Positions 33,191-45,159 of a stretch of 64,000 nucleotides of DNA are shown here, in pieces. Made by a program: the position numbers and the translations under genes. How positions within the stretch are numbered: the first letter of the stretch is position 1; each line of letters opens with the position of its first letter. The DNA is from Mytilus californianus (taxonomy: Eukaryota; Mollusca; Bivalvia; Mytilida; Mytilidae). Location of the stretch: assembly GCF_021869535.1 (NCBI RefSeq), contig NW_026262712.1:100754140-100818139 (forward strand), given 5' to 3'. Under the pieces are notes generated by a model. It was not told where the DNA came from, did no database searches, and saw nothing but the letters and a program-made list of their open reading frames with translations.

Positions 33191-36100
33191 CTGTAAAACA
33201 GAAAAAAATCATTAAGTTATCAACAATTTTGTGAGCATTTGCGTGTTAACTAAGGTTTATGTACTAATAGTTGAATTTCACATTGTACACTCTATTATAT
33301 TCGGAATCTTCACAGATAGTATGAGATAAAGTGGATATAGTGCACTAACAAGGGACAGGATTGCATATCCCTTATGAAGCCTGAAAAAAAAATTATATTA
33401 TACTTGAGAGCTTTGAGTTGAACGTTAATCACAGTTCTGATCTTCGTTTGTTATTTTCATGAGATTCGTGCACATATTGTTTTTTTTTTTTTTTTTTTTT
33501 TTTGCTCATATAGGAAACATTCTTACTTATTATCCTTCCTAAATAAAACTGTGTTTAATTTCAACTTCCACATTAAGTCATGTATAAAGTAACGAAAATG
33601 TATATGTCCCAATGGTTTATTAATTAGGAATTTCTAAGTGTCATATAAGGCACATACGATACATTGAATCATTCGAAACATGATTGGTGTCACTGGCGGA
33701 TCAAAGAATGTCGACACTAGTAAATGATTTTTTTGTTTTCTGAAACAGTCATGTTGATCTTAACATCACCTGAAAAGACCGAACAATTAGTTGTTCATTC
33801 ATGGTCAGTCTTTCAGTCCAGTTTATGAATTCTTCACCGCAATAAATTCAGTACTGTTCGGACCATTTTGCAGTCCATTCAGGACTGTATAATACCTTTT
33901 TCAGACAATTCAGTATGATGTTGATAAGAAGTTAGCAATATCCTTTAACTCTACGTTCCGCTATGATGATGTTCTCTCACTAAATAATACAAAATTTGGT
34001 GACTATGTTGAACGAATCTATCCCATCGAACTAGAGATAAAGGATACTACAGATACAGTTAAGTCTGCCTCATATCTTGACTTACATCTAGAAATTGACA
34101 ATGAGGGTCGGTTGAAAACAAAACTTTACGACAAAAGAGATGATTTCAGCTTCCCAATTGTGAATTTTCCATTTCTATGTAGCAACATTCCAGCAGCGCC
34201 TGCATACGGAGTATATATCTCCCAATTGATACGATATTCCCGGGCTTGCGTTTCCTATCATGATTTCCTTGATAGAGGATTGCTGCTCACAAGGAAGCTA
34301 TTAAACCAAGAGTTCCAAATGGTGAAGTTGAAGTCATCCCTTCGTAAATTTTACGGACGCCATCACGAGTTGGTTGACCGTTATGGAATAACCGTTTCAC
34401 AGATGATATCGGATATGTTCCTTATGTCGTAACTACAATACCCTTCCCTTTTCACGAATGTGACTTACCGAATTAGACTATTAACCGGATTTGTAATAAC
34501 ATAAGCAACTCGACGGGTGCCACATGTGGAGCAGGATCTGCTTACCCTTCCGGAGCACCTGAGATCACCCCCAGTGTTTGGTGGGGTTCGTGTTGCTTAG
34601 TCTTTAGTTTTCTATGTTGTGTCATCTGTACTATTATTTGTCTGATTGTCTTTTTATTTTTGGCCATGACGTTGTCAGTTTGTTTTCGATCTATGAGTTT
34701 GACTGTCCCTCTGGTATCTTTCGTCCCTCCTTGATATGTACAAGTAAATGAAATTTACTGAACAGTCTTAACATACAAAATAACAGATTAGAATTGACTG
34801 CCAGCAAATTGTCCTAACAGTAGCGAAGTTACCGCAGTAGATAAACCTGTTAATAGACGAAAAGACTGAAAATTACATTATAATTTATTGTTCAGTATTT
34901 TAAGACCTGTTCAGCTCTAAATGACCGTTTCATATCAAAATTAGTTTACTAGTGCTACTATTACATAGAAATTCAACCCCCAATGTTTATAAGGCTCTAT
35001 ATTTAGTTTTCTTTGGTGTATTTTGTGGATTGTTGCTTGTCGTTATGTTTTTATTTCAATCTTCTTTTTTGCATTAAAACTATTGATGGAAGATATATAG
35101 TTATCATTTCTCAACATGCAATCACTTTCTGTAATAGGCGTCTCATTAACCTGTAGTGGTTACTGAATTAATGAAGAGCAAACTTCCATTGCTACTCTCC
35201 AGTAAGCACTGCAAATAACGTCACTCGTGGTGACGTAAATGTGTTAAAAGAGTTTTCTCAATTCATTTTGTTAACGAAATTCATATTGTTTTGGCTTCTA
35301 GTTATCCAGCATAAGGCATGCTTGTATATTGTTTACAAAAACAAATTATTGTAAGGTTATGTATATTAGTTATCATTACAAACTTCCACTTCTACTAGTT
35401 TTAATGTCTATGTTTAATTTTCGAAGGTGACTAATACAGTTCAACATCAGTTTAAAAAGATGTATAAATAAGTTGCGTCAAAAGTGCTTTTCTGGATAAA
35501 CTTTCACAATTTATATAAGATATTTAACAACATATATACAGTATATACTCATAAATTTATGTTTGATATAGAAACAAGAAATAAATAAACGGTATTCACT
35601 TACGGTTGCATTGTATATGCTAAGATTACTGTACATGTGATCTGAATCACTTGTTTCATTACACTTTCCTTCCACTGAAAAAAAATATAACAATATATTT
35701 TCAAAGGTAAAATGAGTAGAAAAAGGTGGTTTTAATCAGAACAGTTATTCTGAAAATGTGCAGATATGACTCGTGCATATGAACATAAACAACACAGTAT
35801 ATCAATATTAGGAACAGTCTTATTATTTATAACTGATATAATAATGTTTCTTGTACAATACGATTGGAAAAAAGTCACTGCTTCAACAACAGCTTCTATC
35901 TGTGTGTTTTTTTATATCTTTGTCTTAAACGATAACCTATTTGATATATTTACATAAGGATAGTTACGTATCAGGCTGCTGCTAACCCAAACCTTGACTT
36001 AACCTGTTGTCATTGCTTTTGTGTAATAGACTGGTAAACCTTTACCGACTTTAACATTATTTCAAATCAAGGTAAATTTACTTCTCTAACCTATCAACAC

Positions 36101-39100
36101 TGTTGACCACAAGTTTAACTGTGTGTGCTTGTCAGTACAACATTAAAATCAATTTGTATACCAAAATAAAACCACTACTTACAAATTGTCTTCTGGCCCG
36201 ATTCGTATGTAAATTGCGTCTTTGCTATCTTACATAGACTGAAAATACAAACACTTTTATTATATTGTGTTTTATGTTATTACTGTGCTGTCTAACTAGC
36301 ATATACTCTGATCAGGTTTGTTTTCATTAACCGAGGTAGGTAGTAGACAACTGATATCATATTTAGTTGTATTGATTAAGTTGTATTAACATGCACATAC
36401 GTTTTACAAATGCGTTTGTTGAGGAGCATCAATTAGGTAAAAATTTGACAAAAAAATGGCCAGTTAAATAAAAGAATTTTTGTTTAACTTTGCTTTATAA
36501 CTCATGTCAAATTTTGCGTGAAGGCTTTTATACTTATCGTTAAGAACAATACAAAAATACTACAGATGATTAAAACAAAAGCAGAATAAGTCAAATTCCA
36601 AAATTAAATACATTTGATACGTACATATTAAAGCAAATGGTGTTTTTTTCAGAATCAAAAGATAATGGATAAACAGCACAAAGACAAAACAAAAAGAAGA
36701 TGGAAAGACGAACAACAAAAAACAACCAACAAAACATTACCTATCTGTTCACATAAATCTTCAGTAAAGAAATGTCGCTTAATGAACGTGCAAATTTAAT
36801 CATTAAAACAAAGGATAAACAAGGACATAACTGGTGTTAACAACTTAGACAAAAAACACAGATATCTAATGCAAAACTTGGAGAAAGATCATGTAAATCA
36901 AAATATTCAACCATTCTGCTCTTCTAATAGTACCCGTTTCGATAATTTTATACTCTTGTGGCTGAAAACCAATGAATTTTTATAGAGTTGTCATCATTCA
37001 TATAGATATGGAAACTGACTTTTCATTAAATCGTTCACCAGGTTTAAGAAGTAAGTTGTCCATAAAGAATGTTGGTAACATTTAAAAACAGTTGAGTTTA
37101 AAATCAACTAATTGCTTTCAACAAGGCATTTTTTTATCCTTTCCTAACCAATATACATGTTACCTCTACGTAGCCAATGTTGTATTGATGATAGAACAAA
37201 ATATAGTTATTTGGAAAGACGTTTCGTGTAACGTAGGGCAGACTCAGCAATATAACCTTGCTTAAAACGACACTTGGGTCATTTCGGTTTTCTATAAATT
37301 ATATGAAGATGCTGTTTCCTGCTACTCAAAAGGAACATGAAGCATTGTAATTCCCCTCTTTTATGAGTCTTGTGGGTGTATAATTTTTTATTCTCAATGT
37401 GAATAAGCAGTATCTTATTCAGATATAGTTTATATTCACGCACAAATGTATGGTTTTTGGAGATTTTTCTGTAGGACCAACAGCATATGTGTCACGAAGG
37501 TATGACAGATGCATAGCAACATTTAAGAGTTTGTAGATACATCTGTCAAGTATTTTAAAAAAAGTGTTTTGATTCTTATGTGAAACAACGACCTCACATA
37601 CCATCAAAAAGTATAATATATTCATACTATTTCAGCCTGACTGAAGGAAAACGAACAAACAAATGTCCTATTCTTGTAATGTATTGAAGTGTGCGATTAA
37701 ATGTACAGATGGTTTTTTTTTAATTTAAATATGCAGTTATATGTTGATGTCGCATTTTAGAATCATTAAAGACTTGTTTTACTTGTATGCAACATACCTT
37801 TTTATTAAGCAAAGGCACGCCAGAACAAAAACAATCAGCCCTACTACAGTTCCAATAATGACGGGAAGTAGATCTATATTCGTCTCCTCCATATTTTCTG
37901 TAATAATGAAAAAAACTTTTGATAGCAAGTGTGATATATTTTTCCTTCATCCTTGGTTTCAAAGTTTTAAAATTTGAGTGTACCTGGTGAAAAGGAAACC
38001 AAAACTACGCTGTGGACGCACCAAAATTGTTTATCATTATTGGTTTTTTTTAGGAAGTTCCAATGACTTCTCATTATTCGTGTTAGTATAGAAATAAGGA
38101 GATGTGGAAAGATTGCCAATGAGACAGTAGCTATTTGATATATAATGTTGTTTTATTGTATTTCATAAAAAGGGTATTTTTGCATCCAAATTCAAGATGA
38201 TTATTAAGGGGGAAAATCAGCAAAAATCAACACCCATCGTATACACTTTGTAAAGAAAAGAATATTTAAGTTGAATAATAAGTTAACAAGAAAAGGTTGT
38301 TTTTAGAAAGGAAAGAAATTTATAGTTCTATCGAAAGTATCTATAGTATATATATAGTCTTGTTGTATTAATATATCAAGCTTAACAATACAGACATTTT
38401 AAGTAATTTGATATAGCTATTAAAACGTCGGTACATCGATAGTAGGAAACAAATCTTTACTTTGCCTTCCAATATGTGAACACATTTTTTTTATAGTCAT
38501 ACTTCAGATCAGACATATTTGCGCTCAACTTTTCCAGAAGTTACTTATTCATTTGTGCCAAACGTGTTTTCATCTATTTTGTAACTTTAAAATCAATAAA
38601 AGCTCATGTCATTTTTCAAAATTCTTTACATTTCGGAACAGTTCAGTCTCGATTCTACGTAAACTTCAACTCTCACGATCTTATTTTGATCATATCTAAG
38701 TTTTATGTGATACTTAGTTCTGGTGTATATGCATACCTGGTTAAAAATCTTTGATGATTACCTACGTCAAGTTTTTTTTTTCAGCAGTCTTGATAAAAAA
38801 TAATTATTACCCTGAATATACATGTACCATGCTATTTCCAGTCCATGATTTTAGACTTATTTGAAATTTTCGGTTTTTAATGTTTTTCAACTTTGTAGTT
38901 GGTTTTGCCTTCCAATTGTTTTTATTCGAGAGTCATTAGTTAATGGTATAGAGACGATACGCGCTTTGGGCGTACACAATTATACGCCTGGTATCTTCGT
39001 TGAGATTGTATTTTGCCCTGACCGGTAAATTCACCAAAAAATACAATATTGCGTAGTTCATCTATAAATTTTCAGAATTATTAAGCATCAAAAGAATAGC

Positions 39101-42100
39101 TTTGCAAAAAGTGTCAATGTCTACCAGCCTGGATGAGGCACAAATCCAACTTGAAGGTATAATGAAGTTCGAAATAAGAAATAAGAATATGCAGCCCAAA
39201 CATTTGAGGGGGGGGGCGAAATCAATATACCGTTAATTACACATCAGACCGTACTGGTTACCGGAACTCTGAATACACCAAACCAGATACTTCATATCTG
39301 AGAAACACGCAATATATCCCTTCAATTTTATAAGTTTTTCCTACATTTTTGTAGTATTCAAAATTATCAGTCAATATGTGTTCTACAAGGATCGTTAGTC
39401 TTTCACCTTTCATTTGATACCTTAATTACTAAAATATCTATTCTACACAATTTGATATATTAACCTATGAGTAGGAAATATTTTGTTTTAAATGTGTTCA
39501 ACTTTCCACAGTATGTTCTATTTTGACCGGGCCCTATTTGGTGGTGTTACATCTAATAAAGAAAGGTCCAAATGTGAAGTGTTTACTGGGCAGTTGGATT
39601 TTTTTTTTCGTTTTGGTTCTAATATAATATGATATATAAAATTGAGAATGGAAATGGGGAATGTGTCAAAGAGACAACAACTCGACCATAGAGCAGACAA
39701 CAGCATCTATTGATGTCTTTCATTATTTGATTAATATCTTCAAATCACCATTTTCTTTATAATAAGCATACTTTTTATTACAATCTTAATATAAACGCTG
39801 CAGCCTACACCAATAACGTTTCCGACACAACACACATATATACCAGTGTCATTCAGCTGGACGTTAAATATCGTCAAGTCTGGGTAAGAAATATTGCTCT
39901 TGCTGTACTTTTCTCTTTGAAAATCAAGATTAATTCTGGTACCATTTTTGAGCCAGTACAGTAATATTGCTTGCGGGTTTGAATCATATGAACAATTTAG
40001 TTTCATATCATTGCCGACTGTACCTTGGTAGTCGGTTTCCTCGCTGCTTACAAGAGGAACAACTGAAAACATATGTGAAGAAATTGAACGTTTCATTAAG
40101 CAGTATGACTGGTATAAATTTATTAATTATCAAATTATTATATTTATTCTCTATGTTGCTTGTCTATTCATAACTTTTCTCAAGAAAATCATGTTATTCG
40201 TTGCGATACATATGTTTTCATGTATTTTTTTAATTTCATTGCAGAATTCCGTCCAAGATAAGCATATAGGAATTAAACTCTTCTTTGAGGTCATTGGATA
40301 AGAATATTATGAACATTTCCTTATTTATATCAGGAAATAAATTAAAAAAATAATAATAATTAAAAACTTAACTATCGAACTTTTATTCAAATTTAAAAAA
40401 ATTGCACCATTAATCGATTCTACGACCAGGACAAAATTAAAGTTTTAACGTTTTTGTAAACGCAAAATCATAATTTAGCATGAAGGTAGGGTCTGCCATT
40501 AAGCTGAACATTCGTTGGCTTGGTGACTCCACTATGATAGAAATTATATACAGCAGGGCACAGAAAGTGGAATCAGTGCTATAAAGATGATACCTCCTAT
40601 ACTAATAAATATTTCTCCTACACCCTCACTGAAATCATGGCTTGCAGCACACATATACAATCCTTCATCGTTCCTTTGTAAATTGGTTATCGTTAGTATT
40701 GGATGAAATATTGTTCCTGATCTTCCAAATTTACTACTATCGGTAAAATCTATAACAACACTTGCATTCTGGTACTCTCTCTTCCAAATTATATTTCGAA
40801 TGTTTGGTTTCGATATTATCAAACCTTCCAGATTAACCGTGCTACCTATTCCAGCTACATTATTCCCAGACATACGAATGAATGGTTTACCTGTAAAACA
40901 CATTTGAGTTTAACATGCTAAAAGTCATGGTGCACTGTAAGATTTTGAACACAGAATAATCAACATTACATGGTGTTTAATTTATAAAACGGAAAGTTAT
41001 AATCGGGCATGCCATTTTCAGAGTTATTTTTTCGACAAGAAGTAAAAACTGACAGAACTAAAATTGTCACTCAAGTTATTGTGAAACTACCCTGATATTA
41101 TTACGATTTTTTTGCATTATTTATTATGCATTTAGACCTCGTTCGACTACATCTAAGTATCCGAATATTGGTATGTGCTGAATTTATAATTTCACAGGTA
41201 CAATCATTTTAAAATAGTAAGATCCGGAAAAAATTCCGCATGCATCATCTTAATGGTTGAACGGATTTAAGGCAAAATTGACATTGGGAAACGTAATAAA
41301 AAGGATAGGAGTTAGAGAACAATAGTGGACAGTATAACATATCAACCACCAACATTCGAACGAGGAAATAACATAATATGTAAAGCAGGATCAACATGTC
41401 CTCGATACATCTAATTTGTTTTATATATATAATAGATATGCTTTGTTCAGTGTTATAGGCCGTACGATGACCTTTGGTTGCTTATATCCACGCCATTGAA
41501 TGTGAAGTTGATATCATGTATTTGGTACAATGTTCTAGCACTTTGTTTCTCGTTAGGTTTATTTCACATAGTTGATGCAATTATAGAGACACCACACGTC
41601 GGGTGTCATAAGAGGAGCATAAACTGTTCACCTTTCTGAAGCAAATGAGATACAAACTAATACCAAAATTAATGACTAAACGGAACTGTTCCGAATAAAA
41701 AATATACATCGTGATATATTGTGTTAATGTAAAGTTTATGTTCACTTGTTTATGTCAAAATAGTTCTCGAACATTTTTAAAATGACTCCCAAATTATATT
41801 TTCGGGAACTTATGTGCTTGTTTAAGATGTTCACTAAAAATCTTCAAAGGACGAAATTTTGTATAACGAACGACAACCCCGTTGGATCAGGGTATCTGTC
41901 GCTATTGATTTTTTAAAAAGTAAAAAGGTAGTTAACCTATGAATTAAGTTTGATTGACTGATTCACGACAATCAGTGAATAATACAATGTATAAATACGA
42001 TAACAATTGTACTTACTCCATGTAAACAGAAAAATATCCACATACGTAGATCCAACATCATTGTAAACAAAACACCGATAAGTACCATCATCAGAGGCTG

Positions 42101-42677
42101 TAATATTATTTATACTTAAAGGAGGTGTTTTTATATTACCATCGATGTATCTACTGCCAAAAAGGGTTTTACCATTTCTTGACCAGATAACAGCTTTTAA
42201 TGGAGGCACAGCTGTGACAATAGTGACCACCATTTCTGCGTTACTCCCAATTTGTGCGTTGACAACTGTTTCATTTGCAACTATTATTGGAATATCTGCA
42301 ATTTATATAGAAATTAAAATGAAGAATGCGAAAAGATCAAAGAGTATGGTAATGAATGCTTTTATTGTAAATTATCTGTGATATTTGTTCTTTTAATGAT
42401 GTGTGCAAGGTCAGATATTATAATATATATGGACTACAATATATATATAAGAAAATGTGGTAAGATGACAAAAGACATGAACATAAAAGGTCATCGTACG
42501 GTTTTGAACAATAAGAAAACACAATAAGTATAACTAGTAATAAAAGGCCTCTTATGACAAAATGTGACAAAAATATTCTGTATTTAATGTTGAACAGTAA
42601 ATATAATGGTTCTTACCCGCTGTCTCGCCATTTATTGAATACAATATACAGATTAGTACTGGATATATCCCAATCAT
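33110..42677 (-). CDS. Three-Ig-domain type I transmembrane receptor with tyrosine-rich tail, complete 8-exon gene
   Basis: Exons join 42677..42617, 42295..42017, 40890..40594, 40062..39772, 37897..37798, 36238..36183, 35674..35604 and 33190..33110, giving 1236 nt or 411 residues with all phases matching. The order is signal peptide (1-20), Ig1 (22-113), Ig2 (115-212), Ig3 (214-309), membrane span (about 319-341) and a tail of about 70 residues. Each Ig domain is one phase 1-1 exon, as is common in the superfamily. Ig1 and Ig2 keep the F-strand DxGxYxC motif but lack the B-strand cysteine; Ig3 has both. Tail tyrosines occur as YSNL, YNAT, YDYSG and YEDI, suggesting phosphotyrosine signalling. 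A surface recognition or adhesion role is inferred; the ligand is unknown. I cannot assign a named family. A paralogue's first exons lie at the left edge. Confidence 0.9.
33480..33503. repeat. Poly-T tract (24 nt) in receptor intron 7
   Basis: A simple T run; on the minus strand a poly-A stretch, possibly the tail of an old retroposed repeat. Confidence 0.85.
33911..34432 (+). pseudogene. Reverse-transcriptase C-terminal fragment of a retroelement
   Basis: One frame encodes DKKLAISFNSTFRYDDVLSL, then SASYLDLHLEIDNEGRLKTK, LYDKRDDFSFPIVNFPFLCS and SSLRKFYGRHHELVDRYG, ending at TAA 34432. It matches a reverse transcriptase type I recognise from many marine invertebrate genomes and tentatively group with Penelope-like elements. 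The catalytic YIDD is reduced to YDD by an in-frame codon loss, and everything upstream of the active site is missing. It lies in receptor intron 7 on the opposite strand. Confidence 0.82.
34515..34735 (+). repeat. 3' tail of the RT element (reference copy of family P)
   Basis: Starts about 80 bp after the RT stop codon with GGTGCCACATGTGGAGCAGG and ends with TATCTTTCGTCCCTCC. Because it follows the RT frame, I take it as that element's 3' UTR. Loose copies at 4828, 7394, 10250, 32425, 32920, 48945, 54885, 59340, 60424 and 62921 are then truncated copies of the same element. Confidence 0.78.
35604..35674 (-). CDS. Ig receptor exon 7, cytoplasmic with YSNL motif
   Basis: A 71-nt exon, phase 1 to 0, with a T-rich acceptor and GTAAGT donor. 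It encodes EGKCNETSDSDHMYSNLSIY followed by NAT. YSNL fits YxxL and also YxN, the pattern preferred by Grb2-type SH2 domains. The acidic/serine-rich run before it fits a kinase substrate. Confidence 0.84.
36183..36238 (-). CDS. Ig receptor exon 6, cytoplasmic
   Basis: A 56-nt exon, phase 2 to 1, with a TTTTCAG acceptor and GTAAGT donor. It encodes LCKIAKTQFTYESGQKTI, a basic juxtamembrane stretch with one tyrosine (Y354). Confidence 0.82.
37798..37897 (-). CDS. Ig receptor exon 5, transmembrane segment
   Basis: Phase 1 to 2, 100 nt, acceptor ATTATTACAG and donor GTATGT. It encodes NMEETNIDL, then LPVIIGTVVGLIVFVLACLC and LIK, a single membrane helix followed by a basic stop-transfer. The longer open frame overlapping here is a different frame and is not used. 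Confidence 0.9.
38090..38135 (-). repeat. Interspersed repeat, family R1 (short reverse fragment)
   Basis: AAGGAGATGTGGAAAGATTG and CCAATGAGACAG only. Confidence 0.7.
38870..39040 (+). repeat. Interspersed repeat, family R3-like (diverged)
   Basis: Contains TCAACTTTGTAGTTGGTTTT, GAGAGTCATTAG and ATACGCGCTTTGGGCGTAC, the order of the R3 3' half with many changes. It lies in receptor intron 4. Confidence 0.55.
39772..40062 (-). CDS. Ig receptor exon 4, Ig domain 3 (canonical)
   Basis: Phase 1-1, 291 nt. It begins VPLVSSEETDYQG and contains GNDMKLNCSYDSNPQ (C236), LLYWLKNGT (W249) and LTIFNVQLNDTGIYVCCVG (C290). Both disulfide cysteines are present, plus C291 and C300. Sequons are NCS, NGT, NIS and NDT. 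Donor GTATGC is chosen because it gives phase 1 into the membrane exon. Confidence 0.9.
40594..40890 (-). CDS. Ig receptor exon 3, Ig domain 2 (no B-strand cysteine)
   Basis: Phase 1-1, 297 nt. It begins KPFIRMSGNNVAG and contains NIIWKREYQNAS (W149), PILTITNLQRNDEGLYMCAA (C194) and a GVGEIFISIGG end. In GSTVNLEG the last glycine (G136) sits where the B-strand cysteine belongs. The reading frame runs past the donor GTATCA in genomic DNA, but splicing there gives the phase needed by exon 4. Confidence 0.9.
41435..41500 (+). repeat. Interspersed repeat, family R1 (fragment)
   Basis: GTTATAGGCCGTACGATGAC and flanks, in receptor intron 2. Confidence 0.6.
42017..42295 (-). CDS. Ig receptor exon 2, Ig domain 1 (no B-strand cysteine)
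   Basis: Phase 1-1, 279 nt, acceptor AATTTGCAG-like and donor GTAAGT. It begins IPIIVANETVV and contains VIWSRNGKTLFG (C-strand tryptophan W58) and ITASDDGTYRCFVYNDVG (F strand, C95). At the B-strand position seven residues after G37 there is V44 instead of cysteine, so the usual intradomain disulfide cannot form. N-glycosylation sequons are NET and NIT. Confidence 0.9.
42617..42677 (-). CDS. Ig receptor exon 1, signal peptide
   Basis: ATG at 42677 is preceded by an in-frame TGA, fixing it as the first ATG. It encodes MIGIYPVLICILYSINGETA, a short signal peptide with a hydrophobic core, and ends at a GTAAGA donor in phase 1. Cleavage after NGETA or nearby is likely. Confidence 0.88.
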
Positions 42678-43346
42678 AGTCAATCAGAATAATAAAATAT
42701 CAATGTTTCTCTGAAATATAAAAAAAAAACAAACACGACTTTTCAGTGGAGAAACCAAATATGACAAAAAAAATAAAAAATAAAGTATATCCAACGTCTT
42801 TCTAAATGACTATTGAAATAAATGTATTCGATTGGCATACCTTGCAGATATACTATATAACACTCGTGTGATGTGTATGAATAATTCCGTTAGTTATGTT
42901 AAAGGTATATAAACTACATGTAACAAATAAATACTTATCCACTGTACAATTACCGTATATGTGTTTCGATTGGATGCCGTTCTAATCTTTAACTTGTTGC
43001 TTTATATGTGTTTCTTCCTTGCTAATTAAAAGAATTACTTTCGGTCTTAATATTATTTTTCAATTTTCCATTATATGAAAAAGTGGCGAGTAGAAATATT
43101 TCCTTTTTTAATTTTTTTCATAAGTTAACCATTCAATCGAGACCTATTGAATGCATGACTTACACAATTCAATTATAAACACATTTACATACACACAATT
43201 ATGTTATAACAAAAATGAGGACAAAATTCAAACATAAATCTCATTTGGGATGGTTATATGCTTCACTCTGTGTTTTTGTTAGATGTATTTCTGCTATGTA
43301 TATATCCATCTGATGAGTTAAGCCCTTTTCAAGTGAATTTTATAGT

Positions 43347-43940
43347 CTGTTCTTATGTTGTATTGTTACACCACTGTCCCAAGTTAGGGCAGGGTTGGTG
43401 CCTTCAAACTTTTTTTTGTTGAAGGCCTTACGGTGACCTATACTTGTTTATTTCTGTGTCATTTGGTTCCTTCTGGAGAGTTGTGATTTTGGCAATTTTA
43501 CCACATCTTCTTACTCTTAAAATACAATAGCAACTGATTTTTACATTTTGTTCTTATGCTGTGTTGTACACACCACTGTCCTAAGTCAGTATGTAGGGGA
43601 GGGGGAGATGGAGCACTCACACACATATTTAACCCTGCCATGCCCTTTATGTGACTGTCCCAAGTCATCAGCCTTTTGTTCAGTGGTTGTCGTGGGTTCA
43701 TGTCTGTCATATTTGTTTTTCATACATTGTTTTTGTGAAAAAATATTGCGCTAGTTTTTTCCTTTTAATTGTTTTACATTTTGCATGTCGGAGCTTTTAA
43801 CAGTAAACAATACGGTATGTTTTTTGTTTTTTTTTATTTCACTGTTGAAGGCCGTACAGTTACCGACAATTACTTATATCTACTTCATATGAACTCTGGT
43901 GGATAGTTTTCTCATTGGCAATCATACCACATCTCCTTAT
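43347..43940 (+). repeat. Two R1 repeats in block B (43347-43515 and 43545-43940)
   Basis: The counterparts of 1262-1645 and 1673-2060. The first has lost about 215 bp between GCCTTCAAACTTT and GTTGAAGGCCTTACGG compared with A, a deletion specific to B. Confidence 0.8.
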
Positions 43941-45159
43941 TTGTATATATCAATTATATTCCACGTCAACACAAATATGTGCTGACTACCATAAAATCTA
44001 CGACACATGCGGCTAATAGACAAAAAAAAATAGAGACAAAACACTTACTTGATGTAAGTTGTTTTATTTTTTATCTCTTGGGGACAGTGTAATCGCAACA
44101 TAGATTATGTGCATTGTGCTGTATCCGATGATGAATATCGCCTAAATGTTTTGGAAGTTATAAAGAAAGTGTCGGTTTTTTCAAACACTTTTACACAGTC
44201 GTTCCTACCTAAGAAGCGTTCTCGGTCACACTTGAGCCAATATACCACGTTTAAGAATATTTTGTAGAAAAAAAATGCTTTTTCAATAATCTTAAATCGA
44301 CCCGCCACTCCGATATACAATTAGCTGTTTGTCACCTTTAGTGCTGAATTTTAAGAATTTAATAATCTGAATTCTTTTTCGGAAAATCTCTTATAAAAAT
44401 AGTGTACGGCGCATTGCAGAATATATGTAACACTTTATTTTCTGTACTGCGTTATGCCTGCAGATACGTGTAATGCAATGTAATGACTAACAAAAGTGCT
44501 TATTGTTGATCTAAGAACGTATAACTCCAAAATTAAACTCATAGTTTGGTTCATTATCTTTCACATTAGATTTTTTGTGTTTTCAAAAGATAGAAACTGC
44601 TTTAAGTTGCTTTGTATTTTAACCTCAATGTATATGCATATTGATGGACAACATTCAACATTTTTCTGTAAACCGGATTTTGTGCCACTCAGTAAAGTCG
44701 TAATATGTAAAATCATAGGTTCAATTTATTTAAGTTTCCAACTATTAACCAAAATTTGTTTCTATAAGTTGAACACAGACACTTTAGTCTGATTTTTTTT
44801 TACCTATATACATTTATATAACCCAAGGTACTCTACTTGCACTTACGTACATTGATACTAGGTCGATAATTTTCGTTATTTTCAATTCAACACCTGTATT
44901 TTACAATAAAACGTATTATACCGAATAAATGACCGTAAATCTACATTAATTTATGGCCATTTCATGACACGCCTGTCTTGCTATCGTGGCAGGCTTTCAG
45001 AAAATGACAAACAATTTTGTTAAAGTAGTATGTACATGTTTTTGTTCCCACAGCACTTCTAACTACATGTAGTTTTTATGTTTTTCAGCAGCAACATCAT
45101 ATAAAACAATGTGTTTGGTTCGTTTTCTCACAACTCCTCGAAATATAGATGTATTATTA

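Noticed and set aside
37720..37962. 80-codon minus-strand ORF over the membrane exon
   Set aside because: Wrong frame; the spliced frame encodes the hydrophobic membrane segment.
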